Assembly (NCBI RefSeq): GCF_002008165.1
Contig: NZ_MRDM01000011.1
Location: forward strand, 310,001 to 374,000
DNA: 64,000 bases
Reading direction: 5' to 3'
Source: Rhizobium laguerreae
GTDB taxonomy: Bacteria > Pseudomonadota > Alphaproteobacteria > Rhizobiales > Rhizobiaceae
The notes beneath the pieces were generated by a model that saw only the letters and a program-made list of their open reading frames with translations, was not told the DNA's origin and ran no database searches. Positions 53,787-63,029 of this stretch are shown here, piece by piece (the stretch's first letter is position 1; each line of letters opens with the position of its first letter). The position numbers were made by a program, and so were the translations under genes.

Positions 53787-55328
53787 TCACTGCGCAGCCA
53801 GTTCCATCACCTTTATCTGCGTTGCTTCGTCGCGATTGAGGAAACCGGTCACACGTCCCTCGTGCATGACCATGATGCGGTCGCTCATGCCGAGAACCTC
53901 GGGCATCTCGGACGAGATCATCACCACCGCCACGCCATTTCGCGCCATCTCCGTGACCAGCCGGTGGATTTCCGCCTTGGCGCCGACATCGATGCCGCGC
54001 GTCGGCTCGTCGAGGATGAGGATGCGCGGATCCGTGAGCAGCCAGCGCCCGATCAGCACCTTCTGCTGATTGCCGCCCGAAAGATTTTCCACCCGCTCGT
54101 AAAGATTGGGCGTTTTCACGCGCAGCTTTTTTGCCATGTCTTCGCAGGTTGTCTCGATCGCGCCTTGCTGCACGAAGCCGCCCTTGACGTATCTGTCCTG
54201 CAGAACGGCAATCTGCATGTTCTCGAGAATATCGAGGATCAGCAGACAGCCGGTATCTTTCCGGTCTTCGGTCAGGAACGCCATCCGATTGCGGATGGCC
54301 TCGGTCGGCGAAGAAATGGTCACCGGCTTGCCGTAGAGCTCGACCGAGCCGGAGCTTGCCGGCGTCACGCCAAACAGCGTTTCGGCAACATTAGACCGGC
54401 CGGAGCCGACGAGGCCGGCCACGCCGAGGATTTCGCCGGCTCTGACCTCGAAAGAGACGTTGTTGAAAACGCCCTTGAGACAAAGATCCTTGACGGAGAG
54501 CACGACTTCGCCGATCGGCACCTCTTCCTTGGGAAACATCTGGGTGATCTCGCGCCCGACCATCATGCGGATGATGTCGTCGCGGGTGACGTCGGTCGAG
54601 GCATGCGTACCGATATATCGGCCGTCGCGGAAGACGGAGAACTCGTCGGCGATCTCGAAAAGCTCGTTCATCTTGTGGGTGATGTAGACGATGCCGATGC
54701 CTTGGGCCCTGAGGTCGCGGATAATACTGAAAAGATGCTCGACCTCGCGCTCCGTCAGCGCCGAAGTCGGCTCGTCCATGATCAGCACGTCGGAATTATA
54801 GGAAACCGCCTTGGCGATCTCGACCATCTGCCGGTTGGCGACCGACAGGAACCGGACTTCGATATCGGGATCGATTGATATATTGAGCCGGGCAAACAGC
54901 TCCTCGGTCATGCGATGCATGAGGCCATGATCGATAAAGCCGAGGCGGTTCTTCGGTTCGCGGCGGATCCAGATATTTTCCGCGACCGTCATGAACGGCA
55001 TCAGGTTCAGTTCCTGGTGGATCATGGCAATGCCGTTCTCCAGCGCGTCGAGCGGAGATTTCAGCCGGATCTCGATCCCCTTCAGGCGAATATCGCCCTT
55101 GTCGGGCGTGTAGATGCCGGCGAGGATCTTCATCAAGGTCGATTTGCCGGCGCCGTTTTCGCCCATCAACGCATGCACGGAAGCGCGCTTCAGCCGGAAC
55201 TGCACGTCGTCGAGTGCGACGACACCAGGAAATTCCTTGCGGACACCCTCGGCGCTCAAGAGATATTCCGCATTCGGGACGGCGCCGCTTGCACGCACGG
55301 CGGCCATGGTTGTCGGGCTGACGGCCAT
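53787..55328 (-). CDS. sugar ABC transporter ATP-binding protein (RbsA type, two NBDs)
   Basis: A 513-residue protein with two ATPase halves. The first has Walker [10 protein letters not shown] and [36 protein letters not shown]. The second has the degenerate Walker [10 protein letters not shown] and [36 protein letters not shown]. This unequal pair is the rule for RbsA/XylG-type carbohydrate importers. GGAG lies just before ATG 55328. It lies 69 bases after the binding-protein gene and 34 before the permease gene. Confidence 0.92.
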   Translation of the reverse strand: MAVSPTTMAAVRASGAVPNAEYLLSAEGVRKEFPGVVALDDVQFRLKRASVHALMGENGAGKSTLMKILAGIYTPDKGDIRLKGIEIRLKSPLDALENGIAMIHQELNLMPFMTVAENIWIRREPKNRLGFIDHGLMHRMTEELFARLNISIDPDIEVRFLSVANRQMVEIAKAVSYNSDVLIMDEPTSALTEREVEHLFSIIRDLRAQGIGIVYITHKMNELFEIADEFSVFRDGRYIGTHASTDVTRDDIIRMMVGREITQMFPKEEVPIGEVVLSVKDLCLKGVFNNVSFEVRAGEILGVAGLVGSGRSNVAETLFGVTPASSGSVELYGKPVTISSPTEAIRNRMAFLTEDRKDTGCLLILDILENMQIAVLQDRYVKGGFVQQGAIETTCEDMAKKLRVKTPNLYERVENLSGGNQQKVLIGRWLLTDPRILILDEPTRGIDVGAKAEIHRLVTEMARNGVAVVMISSEMPEVLGMSDRIMVMHEGRVTGFLNRDEATQIKVMELAAQ

Positions 55329-55397
55329 ATCATCTCCTCCGGATACAGGTAGGCGAAAAGGATGCGGGCAAAGGCCGCATCCTGCTTGGCATTCGCC

Positions 55398-56327
55398 TCA
55401 GTTCTTGGCGACGAAGTCCTTGACGTTGGCGGGCGTCACGAGCTGGAAGGGAATGTAGACCTTCTTTTCGATCTTTTCGCCCTTGGCGAGCTTGAGCGCT
55501 GCATCGAGAGAGCCCTTGCCCTGGCCGGCGGCATCCTGGAACACCGTGACGTCGAGATCGCCCGCCTGCATGGCGGCAAGCGCGTCCTGCGTGGCGTCGA
55601 CACCGCCGACGACGACCTTGCTCATATCCTTGCCGGCCGCCTTCAGCGCCTGAATGGCGCCGATCGCCATTTCGTCGTTGTTGGAGATCACGGCATCAAA
55701 CTCGATGCCGCTGGAGAGCCAGTTGGTCATCAGGTCGGCGCCCTGGGTACGATCCCAGTTGGCCGTCTGCTCTTCGACGATCTCGATGCCTTTGCACTCA
55801 TCGGTCTTGATGACGTCATGGACGTCCTGGGTCCGCATGCGCGCAGCCTGGTTGGAAAGCTCGCCCATGATGACGACAGCTTTGCCCTTGCCGCCGAGAA
55901 TGCGGCAGATTTCCTTGGTTTCCAGCGTGCCGGATTCCAGCTCGTTGGAAGCGACGAAGGCCTGCTTGTCCGGCAGCGTGTCGACGTTGACCGGCTGACG
56001 GTTGACGTAAACCAGCGGAATGCCGGCATCGGCCGCGAGCTTCGACATCGCCGTGGTCGCATCGGTATCGACAGGGTTGACGATGATTGCATCGACCTTG
56101 GAGGCGATGAAATTTTGGATCTGGCTCTGCTGCTTAGAAACGTCGTTCTGCGCGTCTTCGATCTGCAGCGTCACACCGCTCAGTGTCTTTGCATAATCGG
56201 TCATGCCATTGCGCAGAACGGTCAGGAAATTGTCGTCGAATTTCGCCATCGAGACGCCGACCGTTTCTGCGTGAGCGGCCGTCGACAGGACGAGCGCCAT
56301 CGCAGTGCCCAAGATAAACTTTTTCAT
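55398..56327 (-). CDS. sugar ABC transporter substrate-binding protein, inositol/rhizopine-like
   Basis: A 309-residue periplasmic protein with a clear signal peptide (MKKFILGTAMALVLSTAAHA). The fold is the ribose-binding/LacI-like type: GVSMAKFDDNFLTVLRNGMTD, VDAIIVNPVDTDATTAMSKLA, FDAVISNNDEMAIGAIQALKAAG, GVDATQDALAAMQAGDLDVTVFQD. The ligand region resembles myo-inositol and rhizopine (MocB-like) binding proteins. From memory, R. leguminosarum has an inositol transporter named IntABC in this chromosomal neighbourhood, which would make this IntA; I could not check it. GGAGG lies just before ATG 56327. An IolR-like box is 146 bases upstream. Confidence 0.82.
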   Translation of the reverse strand: MKKFILGTAMALVLSTAAHAETVGVSMAKFDDNFLTVLRNGMTDYAKTLSGVTLQIEDAQNDVSKQQSQIQNFIASKVDAIIVNPVDTDATTAMSKLAADAGIPLVYVNRQPVNVDTLPDKQAFVASNELESGTLETKEICRILGGKGKAVVIMGELSNQAARMRTQDVHDVIKTDECKGIEIVEEQTANWDRTQGADLMTNWLSSGIEFDAVISNNDEMAIGAIQALKAAGKDMSKVVVGGVDATQDALAAMQAGDLDVTVFQDAAGQGKGSLDAALKLAKGEKIEKKVYIPFQLVTPANVKDFVAKN

Positions 56328-56702
56328 TTTCACTTCCTCCACAAAGCGGTGCCCGGCTGCACCCTCCTCACGCCGGAGCTCCAGGCATTTGCTCTGAAGC
56401 CGCAATTCCCTGCGCCGCCTCTCCCGCGGCGCTCCGCAAAACGGAACAAACAAACCGTTCAATCTGTTCTGCGGAATATTCATTCCATTTTCTGCGAACG
56501 GCGTCAAGTATCTTTAGCGGCGACGAGATATGGATGAGAGCGCAATGCCATGCGGGCTTCACGACCGACGCCCGCATTCCCTCTGTTGTGAAAGACGAAA
56601 CGAACATCCATCTATGGGAGGGTCGAAGACGGGCTCACGGCCGCAGACGCCTTCGACCTCTCGCCGCGACCCAATCATTTGAAGATTTTGGAGACAGGAC
56701 AG
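56328..56702. promoter_or_regulatory. divergent control region with IolR-like box
   Basis: GGAAT-ATTC-ATTCC (56473-56486) fits the GGAA-N6-TTCC motif reported for the inositol repressor IolR in S. meliloti. Next to it AACGG-N10-CCGTT (56449-56468) is a second dyad. On the plus strand GGAAC at about 56451 is followed 17 bases later by TGTT, a possible but weaker stress-type promoter toward the DUF1993 gene. Confidence 0.5.
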
Positions 56703-57200
56703 ATGTCCATTTCGATGTATCGCCTCACCGTTCCGATGTTTCAGCGCGGCCTCGCCAGCCTGAAAACCTACCTCGACAAGGCCGAAGCCTATGCGAAGGA
56801 AAAGAATATCGATCCTGCCATATTGGTCGCCGCTCGCCTGGCGCCCGACATGCTGCCGCTCTCCGGCCAGTATCAGCGCGCCAGCGACACCGCCAAATTT
56901 GCGCTCGCCCGCCTGACGGCGACCGAAGCCCCGAAGTTCGAGGATAACGAAACGACGTTCGAAGACCTTCGTGAGCGCCTGGCAAAGACTGAAGCCTATC
57001 TCGCCGGTTTCTCGGTGGAAGCACTGGAAGGCACAGAAACCCGCCAGATCACCCTGCCGGGAAAGAGTGGTATCGTGCTACCGGGTGACGAATATATCGC
57101 CACCTTCGCCCTGCCGAACTTCTATTTCCACGTCGCGACGGCCCACGCCATCCTGCGTAGCCAGGGTGCGCCGATCGGCAAACGCGATTATCTCGGCTAG
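56703..57200 (+). CDS. DUF1993 family protein
   Basis: A 165-residue soluble protein, MSISMYRLTVPMFQRGLASL then KTYLDKAEAYAKEKNIDPAILVAARLAPDMLPLSGQYQRASDTAKFALARL, ending with LPNFYFHVATAHAILRSQGAPIGKRDYLG. This is the DUF1993 pattern, a four-helix DinB/YfiT-like fold, with the conserved NFYFHVATAHAILR near the C-terminus. No activity is established. ATG 56703 has AGGA just upstream; a TTG at 56679 is the frame limit. Confidence 0.88.
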   Translation: MSISMYRLTVPMFQRGLASLKTYLDKAEAYAKEKNIDPAILVAARLAPDMLPLSGQYQRASDTAKFALARLTATEAPKFEDNETTFEDLRERLAKTEAYLAGFSVEALEGTETRQITLPGKSGIVLPGDEYIATFALPNFYFHVATAHAILRSQGAPIGKRDYLG

Positions 57201-57204
57201 ACCA

Positions 57205-57308
57205 CTGCATAATTCCTTAAATCGAAACCGATTTAAGGATAAAATTATGCAGCGATTCAAAGCGTTACAGCGCCCTTTGCGGGTCTGAAAAAGACGCGCG
57301 GCGCTGTA
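57205..57308. repeat. rhizobial two-hairpin repeat, family B copy 2
   Basis: CTGCATAATTCCTTAAATCG with its partner CGATTTAAGG...AATTATGCAG forms hairpin one, and TTACAGCGCC with GGCGCTGTAA forms hairpin two. It is about 85 percent identical to copy 1 by eye. It exactly fills the gap between the DUF1993 stop and the sulfatase stop, so it probably acts as the shared transcript end. Confidence 0.82.
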
Positions 57309-57311
57309 ATA

Positions 57312-58856
57312 TCAGGGCCGGTGCGTTACCGGCCCCCTTTCCGTCAGCTCGGTATAGGCGAGCGTCTGATCGAGATGGCATGCTCTGAGCGACAGCAGCT
57401 TCTCGGCATAATCGAGCCGTATCGCCGCATAGGCCGGATCCGCCGCGACATTGTCGAGTTCCATCGGATCGTCGGCAAGATTGAAGAGCAGCGGCGGCAA
57501 AGCGGTAAAATGCACATATTTGAACCGTGCGTCGCGGATCACCGCGAGATTGCATTCGTTGGACCGCAGCCGGAAATGACGCTCGGCCTCGCCATGCGCA
57601 ATGTCGCGGAAATCGAATTCCCAGAATGCCGCATCCCGCCAGCCCTGTCCGCTCCCACCCCTGACAAACGGCATGAGCGACCGGCCATCGAGCCCGTTCT
57701 TCGCGTCGATGCCGAGCCTTTGGCAAAGTGTCGGAAAAATATCGGCAGCGCTGGTGAATTTGTCGACGACCCCACCCGCAGCACTGCTTGCGGGATCGCG
57801 TATGACAAGCGGTATATGATAGCCGCCGTCGAAGAAGCCGCCCTTGCCGAGCGTCCAGTGATCGCCCGCCATCTCGGCGTGATCAGAGGTGAAGACAATA
57901 AGCGTGTCGTCCCAGGCGCCCGCATCCTTGAGCGCCTGCCAGATGCGGTCGAGCTGCGCATCGACCTCTGATATCATGCCGTAATAGATCGCCCGGATCG
58001 CGGCGAAATCCTCGGCGTTCCAGCCGCTGAGCGGCCCCGTTGCGCCGCGGATGAAGTCGCCCCTGTCGGAGCGCGGCATGGCATAGGCGAGGTAGGGATG
58101 ACTGTCCTGTTCGGCTTCGAAGTTTGCCGCACGGGCAAAAACCGGTCCTTCGTCCGGCTTGAACATGCGGTTGAACGGCTCCGGCACGGAGAATGGCGGA
58201 TGCGGCCGCAGGAAAGAGACATGCGCAAACCACGGCCTGTCCTGTTCGCCCATCCAGCGGATGAATTCGCCGGCCAGGAAAGCCGTCTGGGTCTCGTCGC
58301 GCGAATAAGCCGGCGCCGCATCGGAGATGTCTCCGGCTCTGGCACCGACCGGAATATGGATATCGCGGCTGACGGCATCCGCGTGGCCACGGGACCTGAG
58401 CCAGGAGAGCCATTGTTTCTCATGCTCGGGCAGAAGCTGGCGGGCGGTAAAACCCGGCAGCACGCCTTCGTAGGTCGTCAGATGCGGGTCCCTGGCATCC
58501 ATGCCGCGCGGATCGGGCGCCGTATCCGTGTAGCCGAACAGCGTCGGGTCGTATCCTGCCCGCCGGGCGGCCAGCGCCAGATTGTCGAAGCGAGCATCGA
58601 GCGGCGAACCGTTGCGGCAGACGCGGTGGTTCATCTGATAGAGACCGGTATAGAGCGTGGCCCGCGCTGGTGAGCAGGGTGCCGCCCCGGCATAGTGCCG
58701 CCGGAAGAGCGTGCCTTCGCGCGCCAGCGCATCGACAGCGGGCGTCTTTACGCTGGCATGGCCGATGGCCGACAGGCAATCGCCGCGCCATTGGTCCGCC
58801 GTGATCAGCAGGATGTTCGGCCGGCGCGTCTTCTCAATGCTGGTTGGATTTTGCAT
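57312..58856 (-). CDS. sulfatase-superfamily phosphonate monoester hydrolase/phosphodiesterase-like enzyme
   Basis: A 514-residue alkaline-phosphatase-superfamily hydrolase. The formylglycine site is Cys61 in APCSPARATLYTGLYQMNHR. The metal-binding start is NILLITADQWRGD, and a second site is VFTSDHAEMAGDHWTLGKGG. Overall it follows the R. leguminosarum phosphonate monoester hydrolase closely (YDPTLFGYTDTAPDPR, RPHPPFSVPEPFNRMF, FDFRDIAHGEAERHF, KYVHFTALPPLLFNLADDP). Activity needs conversion of Cys61 to formylglycine. It overlaps the end of galE by 23 bases, so the two are probably co-expressed. No sulfatase-activating enzyme lies in the window. Confidence 0.87.
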   Translation of the reverse strand: MQNPTSIEKTRRPNILLITADQWRGDCLSAIGHASVKTPAVDALAREGTLFRRHYAGAAPCSPARATLYTGLYQMNHRVCRNGSPLDARFDNLALAARRAGYDPTLFGYTDTAPDPRGMDARDPHLTTYEGVLPGFTARQLLPEHEKQWLSWLRSRGHADAVSRDIHIPVGARAGDISDAAPAYSRDETQTAFLAGEFIRWMGEQDRPWFAHVSFLRPHPPFSVPEPFNRMFKPDEGPVFARAANFEAEQDSHPYLAYAMPRSDRGDFIRGATGPLSGWNAEDFAAIRAIYYGMISEVDAQLDRIWQALKDAGAWDDTLIVFTSDHAEMAGDHWTLGKGGFFDGGYHIPLVIRDPASSAAGGVVDKFTSAADIFPTLCQRLGIDAKNGLDGRSLMPFVRGGSGQGWRDAAFWEFDFRDIAHGEAERHFRLRSNECNLAVIRDARFKYVHFTALPPLLFNLADDPMELDNVAADPAYAAIRLDYAEKLLSLRACHLDQTLAYTELTERGPVTHRP

Positions 58857-59817
58857 GCCAGTCCCAGGCGGAGCGGATGATCTCGGACAGATCATACTGC
58901 GGCACCCAGCCGAGCACGTCGCGCGCCTTGTCGTTATTGGCGACCAGCGTATGCGAATCGCCTTCGCGGCGGCCGATATATTCGACCGGGAAAGGCCGGT
59001 TCGACACGTCCTCGATGGCGCCGAGCAATTCCTTGACCGTCGTACCGGTGCCGGTGCCAAGGTTGAGCGCGACGGAATCGCCGCCCTTCAGCAGATATTC
59101 GACGGCGCGCACATGCGCATCGGCAAGATCGAGCACATGGATATAGTCGCGCACACAGGTGCCGTCGCGGGTCTCGTAATCGCTGCCGAACACCTTGAAA
59201 CCCTGACGGCGGCCGAGTGCCGCGTCGATCGCAAGGGGTATCGCATGCGTTTCCGGCTGATGCCATTCGCCGATGCGGCCCTCGAAATCGGCGCCGGCCG
59301 CATTGAAATAACGCAGCACCACCGAGCGCAAGCTCCTGTACTGGTCGTAATCGGCAAGCGCCTGTTCGACGATATATTTCGTCCGCCCGTAAGGATTGAT
59401 CGGCACCTGCCGGTGCGTTTCGTCGAGCGGCACGCTCTGCGGCAGGCCGTATGTGGCGCAGGTGGAGGAGAAGACGAAGGCGTTGATGCCGGCCGCCTGT
59501 GCCGCTGAGAGCAGCGTCAACGTGCCGATCACATTGTTCTCGTAGAAGGAAACCGGATCCCTGACCGATTCGCCGACCTCGATCAGCGCCGCAAAATGCA
59601 GGATCGCCGCCGGCTTGTGCTTGGCCAGTACCTCATCCAGCCGGGCTCGATCGCGAATATCGCCTTCCTCGGCCGGCCCCCATCTGACGAACTCGCGATG
59701 GCCGTTCGAAAAATTATCGAAGACGACAGGCCGATAGCCCTTGTTCGCCAGGTCGAGGCACGTATGCGAGCCGATATAGCCGGCGCCGCCGACGACAAGA
59801 ACCGTTTCACCTGCCAT
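58834..59817 (-). CDS. galE: UDP-glucose 4-epimerase (GalE/ExoB)
   Basis: A 327-residue extended short-chain dehydrogenase with NAD site GGAGYIGSHTCLDL, FAALIEVGESVRDP, the catalytic Ser/Thr in FSSTCATYGLPQS and YGRTK (Tyr and Lys), and the family mark NYFNAAG in the form LRYFNAAGADFEGRIGE. It interconverts UDP-glucose and UDP-galactose. In rhizobia the exoB copy supplies galactose for exopolysaccharide and LPS; exoB is the likely alternative name. The sulfatase-type gene begins inside its 3' end. Confidence 0.92.
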   Translation of the reverse strand: MAGETVLVVGGAGYIGSHTCLDLANKGYRPVVFDNFSNGHREFVRWGPAEEGDIRDRARLDEVLAKHKPAAILHFAALIEVGESVRDPVSFYENNVIGTLTLLSAAQAAGINAFVFSSTCATYGLPQSVPLDETHRQVPINPYGRTKYIVEQALADYDQYRSLRSVVLRYFNAAGADFEGRIGEWHQPETHAIPLAIDAALGRRQGFKVFGSDYETRDGTCVRDYIHVLDLADAHVRAVEYLLKGGDSVALNLGTGTGTTVKELLGAIEDVSNRPFPVEYIGRREGDSHTLVANNDKARDVLGWVPQYDLSEIIRSAWDWHAKSNQH

Positions 59818-60081
59818 GTACCACCCTTATTCATTGAGAGATGGAAGAAACCTAGACGAGATACACGTCAATAAAAAGAAGGAACTGCGATCGGCGGCAA
59901 CGGACAATACGTCAAATGCCGAAGCCACGCTCGACCGGGTGCAATCGGCCACCTGCGCAATTGTGTCGGATCAGGAAGAAACACATATTATTCGCGTGAT
60001 TTGCATAGCGGCTCGATCTAAGGCGCTTGCACCATCATGTGATGATCAACGGTCTGCAGCCATCAGGCAGGGAGAGCGCAA

Positions 60082-60726
60082 ATGAGGAAGGCATTGGTCG
60101 TTTGGGGCGGCTGGCAAGGCCACGAACCGGAGCAATGCGCTCATATTGTCGCCGATCTTCTGCGCGAGGACGATTTTGCCGTCGAGGTGACCGGCGATCT
60201 CGGCGTGTTCGGATCTCCGACATTGGCGAAAGCCGATCTGCTGGTGCCGATCATTACCGGCGAAAAGCTTGAGAAGGAGCATGCCGCTGGCCTCGTCGAA
60301 GCCGTGCGCGGCGGGCTCGGGCTTGCCGGCCATCACGGCGCGCTCGCCACGTCCTTCAAGGAAAGCGCGCCTTTCCGCTATGTCTCCGGCGTCACCTGGG
60401 TCGCCCATCCCGGCAACATCATCGACTTCCGCGTCGCCGTTACCCGCCAGGACGATCCCGTCATGGAAGGCATTCCCGATTTCGACTATCGTTCGGAGCA
60501 ATATTATCTCCACTACGATCCGACTGTCGAAATCCTTGCAACCACCACCTTCACCGGCGCCTACGATCCGGCGGCCCGCAATGTGGTGATGCCCGTTGTC
60601 TTCAAGCGCCATTTCGGCGCCGGCCGCATCTTCTATTCCGCCCTCGGCCATGTCGCAGCCGAATTCGACCATCCCTATATGCCGCTCATCCTGCGGCGTG
60701 GCCTCAGCTGGGCCGCACGCCAGTAG
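60082..60726 (+). CDS. ThuA-domain protein
   Basis: A 214-residue class I glutamine amidotransferase-like protein of the ThuA family (KALVVWGGWQGHEPEQCAHIVADLLREDDF, GLGLAGHHGALATSFKESAPFRYVSGVTWVAHPG, YDPAARNVVMPVVFKRHFGAGRIFYSALGHV). ThuA was named from a trehalose-use gene of S. meliloti; the paralogues likely act on sugar derivatives, but the chemistry is not established for this one. GGGAG lies before ATG 60082. No sugar genes are adjacent. Confidence 0.87.
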   Translation: MRKALVVWGGWQGHEPEQCAHIVADLLREDDFAVEVTGDLGVFGSPTLAKADLLVPIITGEKLEKEHAAGLVEAVRGGLGLAGHHGALATSFKESAPFRYVSGVTWVAHPGNIIDFRVAVTRQDDPVMEGIPDFDYRSEQYYLHYDPTVEILATTTFTGAYDPAARNVVMPVVFKRHFGAGRIFYSALGHVAAEFDHPYMPLILRRGLSWAARQ

Positions 60727-60882
60727 CGCCAGAACGATCGCCCGCGGATGAGGATCGGCAACGATATCCGGGCGATGACGGCGACTAAAGAACGCGGATT
60801 TCAGGCTGGAGGGCACCTCGCCTGATCGGCCGGCATGGGGCGGCCGCTTGCCGATCACCTGCCCGCGCCATAATTTGCCCGG

Positions 60883-61067
60883 ATGCAGGATCGCTTCTCT
60901 TCCTTCCCCGCAACCGCCGACCGCCTGGCCGACATAGAAGCGGTCTTCGACGATTGCGCCGACGGCCGGAATTGTCGCTGCGCCTCTCGATGTTTCTGGA
61001 TGCGGGTTTCGCCGAAGTGGCAAGACGCCTGCCGGCAAGGCCGATCGTGCGCCTGGAATGCCGCTGA
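60883..61067 (+). pseudogene. remnant of a GNAT acetyltransferase gene
   Basis: ATG 60883 opens MQDRFSSFPATADRLADIEA then VFDDCADGRNCRCASRCFW, the N-terminal strand and helix of a GNAT protein with its Cys-rich turn. About 25 codons later, in a different frame, MFLDAGFAEVARRLPARP then IVRLECR-stop matches the C-terminal end of such proteins. The core with the acetyl-CoA motif is missing, so an internal deletion plus frameshift is likely. Confidence 0.5.
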
Positions 61068-61101
61068 ATATTTCGGCAACCCAGGGATCGATAGATACGG
61101 C

Positions 61102-61356
61102 CTAGCGAGCCGCCTTGATCTGCCGGTCGTTCTCCAAGGCAGGAGCCGCCTCGTCATAGATCCGCATCAGCCGCCCGGCTGCCTTCAGCTTCTCGATGAG
61201 ATCGTTTCCATCGGGCGAGGCCTTCGTCCGCTCCAGCTGCTCGAACTCCCTCAGCGCCTGCGCCCAATGGCTTTCCCCACGCCCATCCGGCCTGCCTTCC
61301 GATTCCCATAGTGAATAAGCGCGCTGGCTGACCCAGGCGTCTTTATTATGACTCAT
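61102..61356 (-). CDS. DUF2934 domain protein
   Basis: An 84-residue soluble protein. The N-terminal RAYSLWESEGRPDGRGESHWAQALREFE is the DUF2934 signature (RAYxLWExxGRPxGRxxxHW). The rest is a helical, charged region. ATG 61356 (MSHNKDAWV) is used; the frame begins ten codons earlier. Rhizobia have many such small proteins, often near stress genes, without known function. No EcfG-type promoter was found upstream. Confidence 0.82.
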   Translation of the reverse strand: MSHNKDAWVSQRAYSLWESEGRPDGRGESHWAQALREFEQLERTKASPDGNDLIEKLKAAGRLMRIYDEAAPALENDRQIKAAR

Positions 61357-61556
61357 AATCAACCCCAGCGAGAAATTTGGAAGCAATATTCGACAGGCAA
61401 CAAGGTGCCAAAACCGGCTTTAGGAGTCGTTACGAGGCAGCGTTAGTTTTTAGCTAATAGCGACGTGCCGAAGGATTATCCCGCGTGCACATTCTCGGAC
61501 CTTGGCCCCGTACTGGCTCCAGGGTAGGGTCACCGCAGAAACGACAGCGATGACCG

Positions 61557-62993
61557 ATGGCAGCCAAGACAACACTCAATGCGAAAAATCTCGAATCCCT
61601 TGGTGCACAGCGCCTTGCCGAGCTGCTGATCGAGATCAGCATGGGCAGCGCCGCCCACAAGCGGCGGCTTCGAATGGAGCTTGCCGGCAATCACGGCAGT
61701 GCCGAAGTGGCGCGTGAGGTGCGAAAGCGGCTTGCCAGCATTGCCCGTGCCCGCACCGTCATCAACTGGCGCAAAGTGAAAGCGCTGAAGAGCGATCTCG
61801 AAACCCAGCGCAAGACGATCACAGAGACGGTTGCCGCCGATGATCCCCAGGAGGCGTTCGAACTGATATGGCAGTTCCTCGCATTGGCGAATCCGATCTT
61901 TGAAAGATCCAGCGACAGCAGCAGTTCTGTCATCCAAAGTTTTCATCAGGCCTGCGAGGATGCTGCCGCAATCGCCGCGTCCGCCAAGATCGACTCCAAT
62001 GTCCTGGCCGACAAGGTGTTCAAAGCCGTCCAGGACGATGGTTACGGCCAGTACGACAACCTCATTGCGGCGATGGCGCCAGCTCTCGGCAAGGATGGTC
62101 TCGATTGCTTGAAAACCCTCTTCGTCCACTGGTCCAAGGAGTCGAGCGACAAGCCGGCTAATGACAAGCGCGAGATCATCGGCTGGGGCAGCGCTGGTCC
62201 CCTTTACGAAGATGAGATCTACGGCACTCAGCGGGATCTGACGGTGCGCATAGCCTTGCAGGAAATTGCCGACGCCCAGGGCGATGTCGATGCCTACATC
62301 GCCCAGCAACCCGAGAACACACGCAAGGCGCCGTTGATTGCGGCCGATATCGCCACTCGCCTGATCTCGGCCGGCCGGGCGAAGGAAGCGCTTGAGATGC
62401 TGAATGAGGTCGAGACGAAAGACCGGGTCGACATGCCGTTCGAATGGCAGCTCGCGCGCGTCGAGACGCTGGAGGCCCTGGGGCGCGCAGAGGAGGCGCA
62501 GACCTATAGATGGACGTGCTTCGAGCAGTCGCTGCACGACCAGCATCTCCGCGCCTTCCTCAAGCGACTGCCGGACTTCGACGATCTGGAGGCGGAGGTG
62601 AAGGCATTCGCCCATGCCCAGGCTTTCCCGGACGTCCACCAGGCACTTGTATTTTTTCTGAATTGGCCGGCACCTGCCGAGGCAGCAAAACTCGTGATGA
62701 GGCGGAAGGCGGAACTGGATGGCAATCTCTATGAGCTGATGCCGCTGGCAGCCGAAGCTCTGGCGGAGAAACATCCGCTCGCGGCAACCATCGTCTTGCG
62801 CTCCATGATCGATTTCACGCTCGATAGCGGCCGGTCCAGCCGCTATAAGCATGCGGCGAGGCATCTTGCGGACTGCGCATCGCTTGCGCCGCATATCGAT
62901 GACTTCGGCAACACGAGATCCCATGACATCTATGTCGCAGAACTTAAGCGTCGACACGGCAAGAGGCATGGCTTCTGGAGTCTGGTGACCTAA
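61557..62993 (+). CDS. DUF6880-like hypothetical protein
   Basis: A 478-residue soluble, helix-rich protein. The N-terminal half (NLESLGAQRLAELLIEISMGSAAHKRRLRMELAG, then EVAREVRKRLASIARARTVINWRKVKAL) and a TPR-like second half (ALIAADIATRLISAGRAKEALEMLNEVE, PFEWQLARVETLEALGRAEEAQTYRWTCFEQSL) match the DUF6880 group as I recall it. The KHAARHLADCASLAPHIDDFG region precedes a basic C-terminus. No catalytic motif is visible, and a scaffold role through the TPR-like repeats is a guess. ATG 61557 lacks a good ribosome site. Confidence 0.72.
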   Translation: MAAKTTLNAKNLESLGAQRLAELLIEISMGSAAHKRRLRMELAGNHGSAEVAREVRKRLASIARARTVINWRKVKALKSDLETQRKTITETVAADDPQEAFELIWQFLALANPIFERSSDSSSSVIQSFHQACEDAAAIAASAKIDSNVLADKVFKAVQDDGYGQYDNLIAAMAPALGKDGLDCLKTLFVHWSKESSDKPANDKREIIGWGSAGPLYEDEIYGTQRDLTVRIALQEIADAQGDVDAYIAQQPENTRKAPLIAADIATRLISAGRAKEALEMLNEVETKDRVDMPFEWQLARVETLEALGRAEEAQTYRWTCFEQSLHDQHLRAFLKRLPDFDDLEAEVKAFAHAQAFPDVHQALVFFLNWPAPAEAAKLVMRRKAELDGNLYELMPLAAEALAEKHPLAATIVLRSMIDFTLDSGRSSRYKHAARHLADCASLAPHIDDFGNTRSHDIYVAELKRRHGKRHGFWSLVT

Positions 62994-63029
62994 GTCGCTG
63001 CGGATGCTTTACCGTCAGAGAGGAATTCC

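Noticed and set aside
56451..56475. EcfG-type promoter for the DUF1993 gene (GGAAC-N17-TGTT)
   Set aside because: The -10 part is weaker than in the three accepted sites and it would leave a ~220-base leader. It was kept only as a remark.
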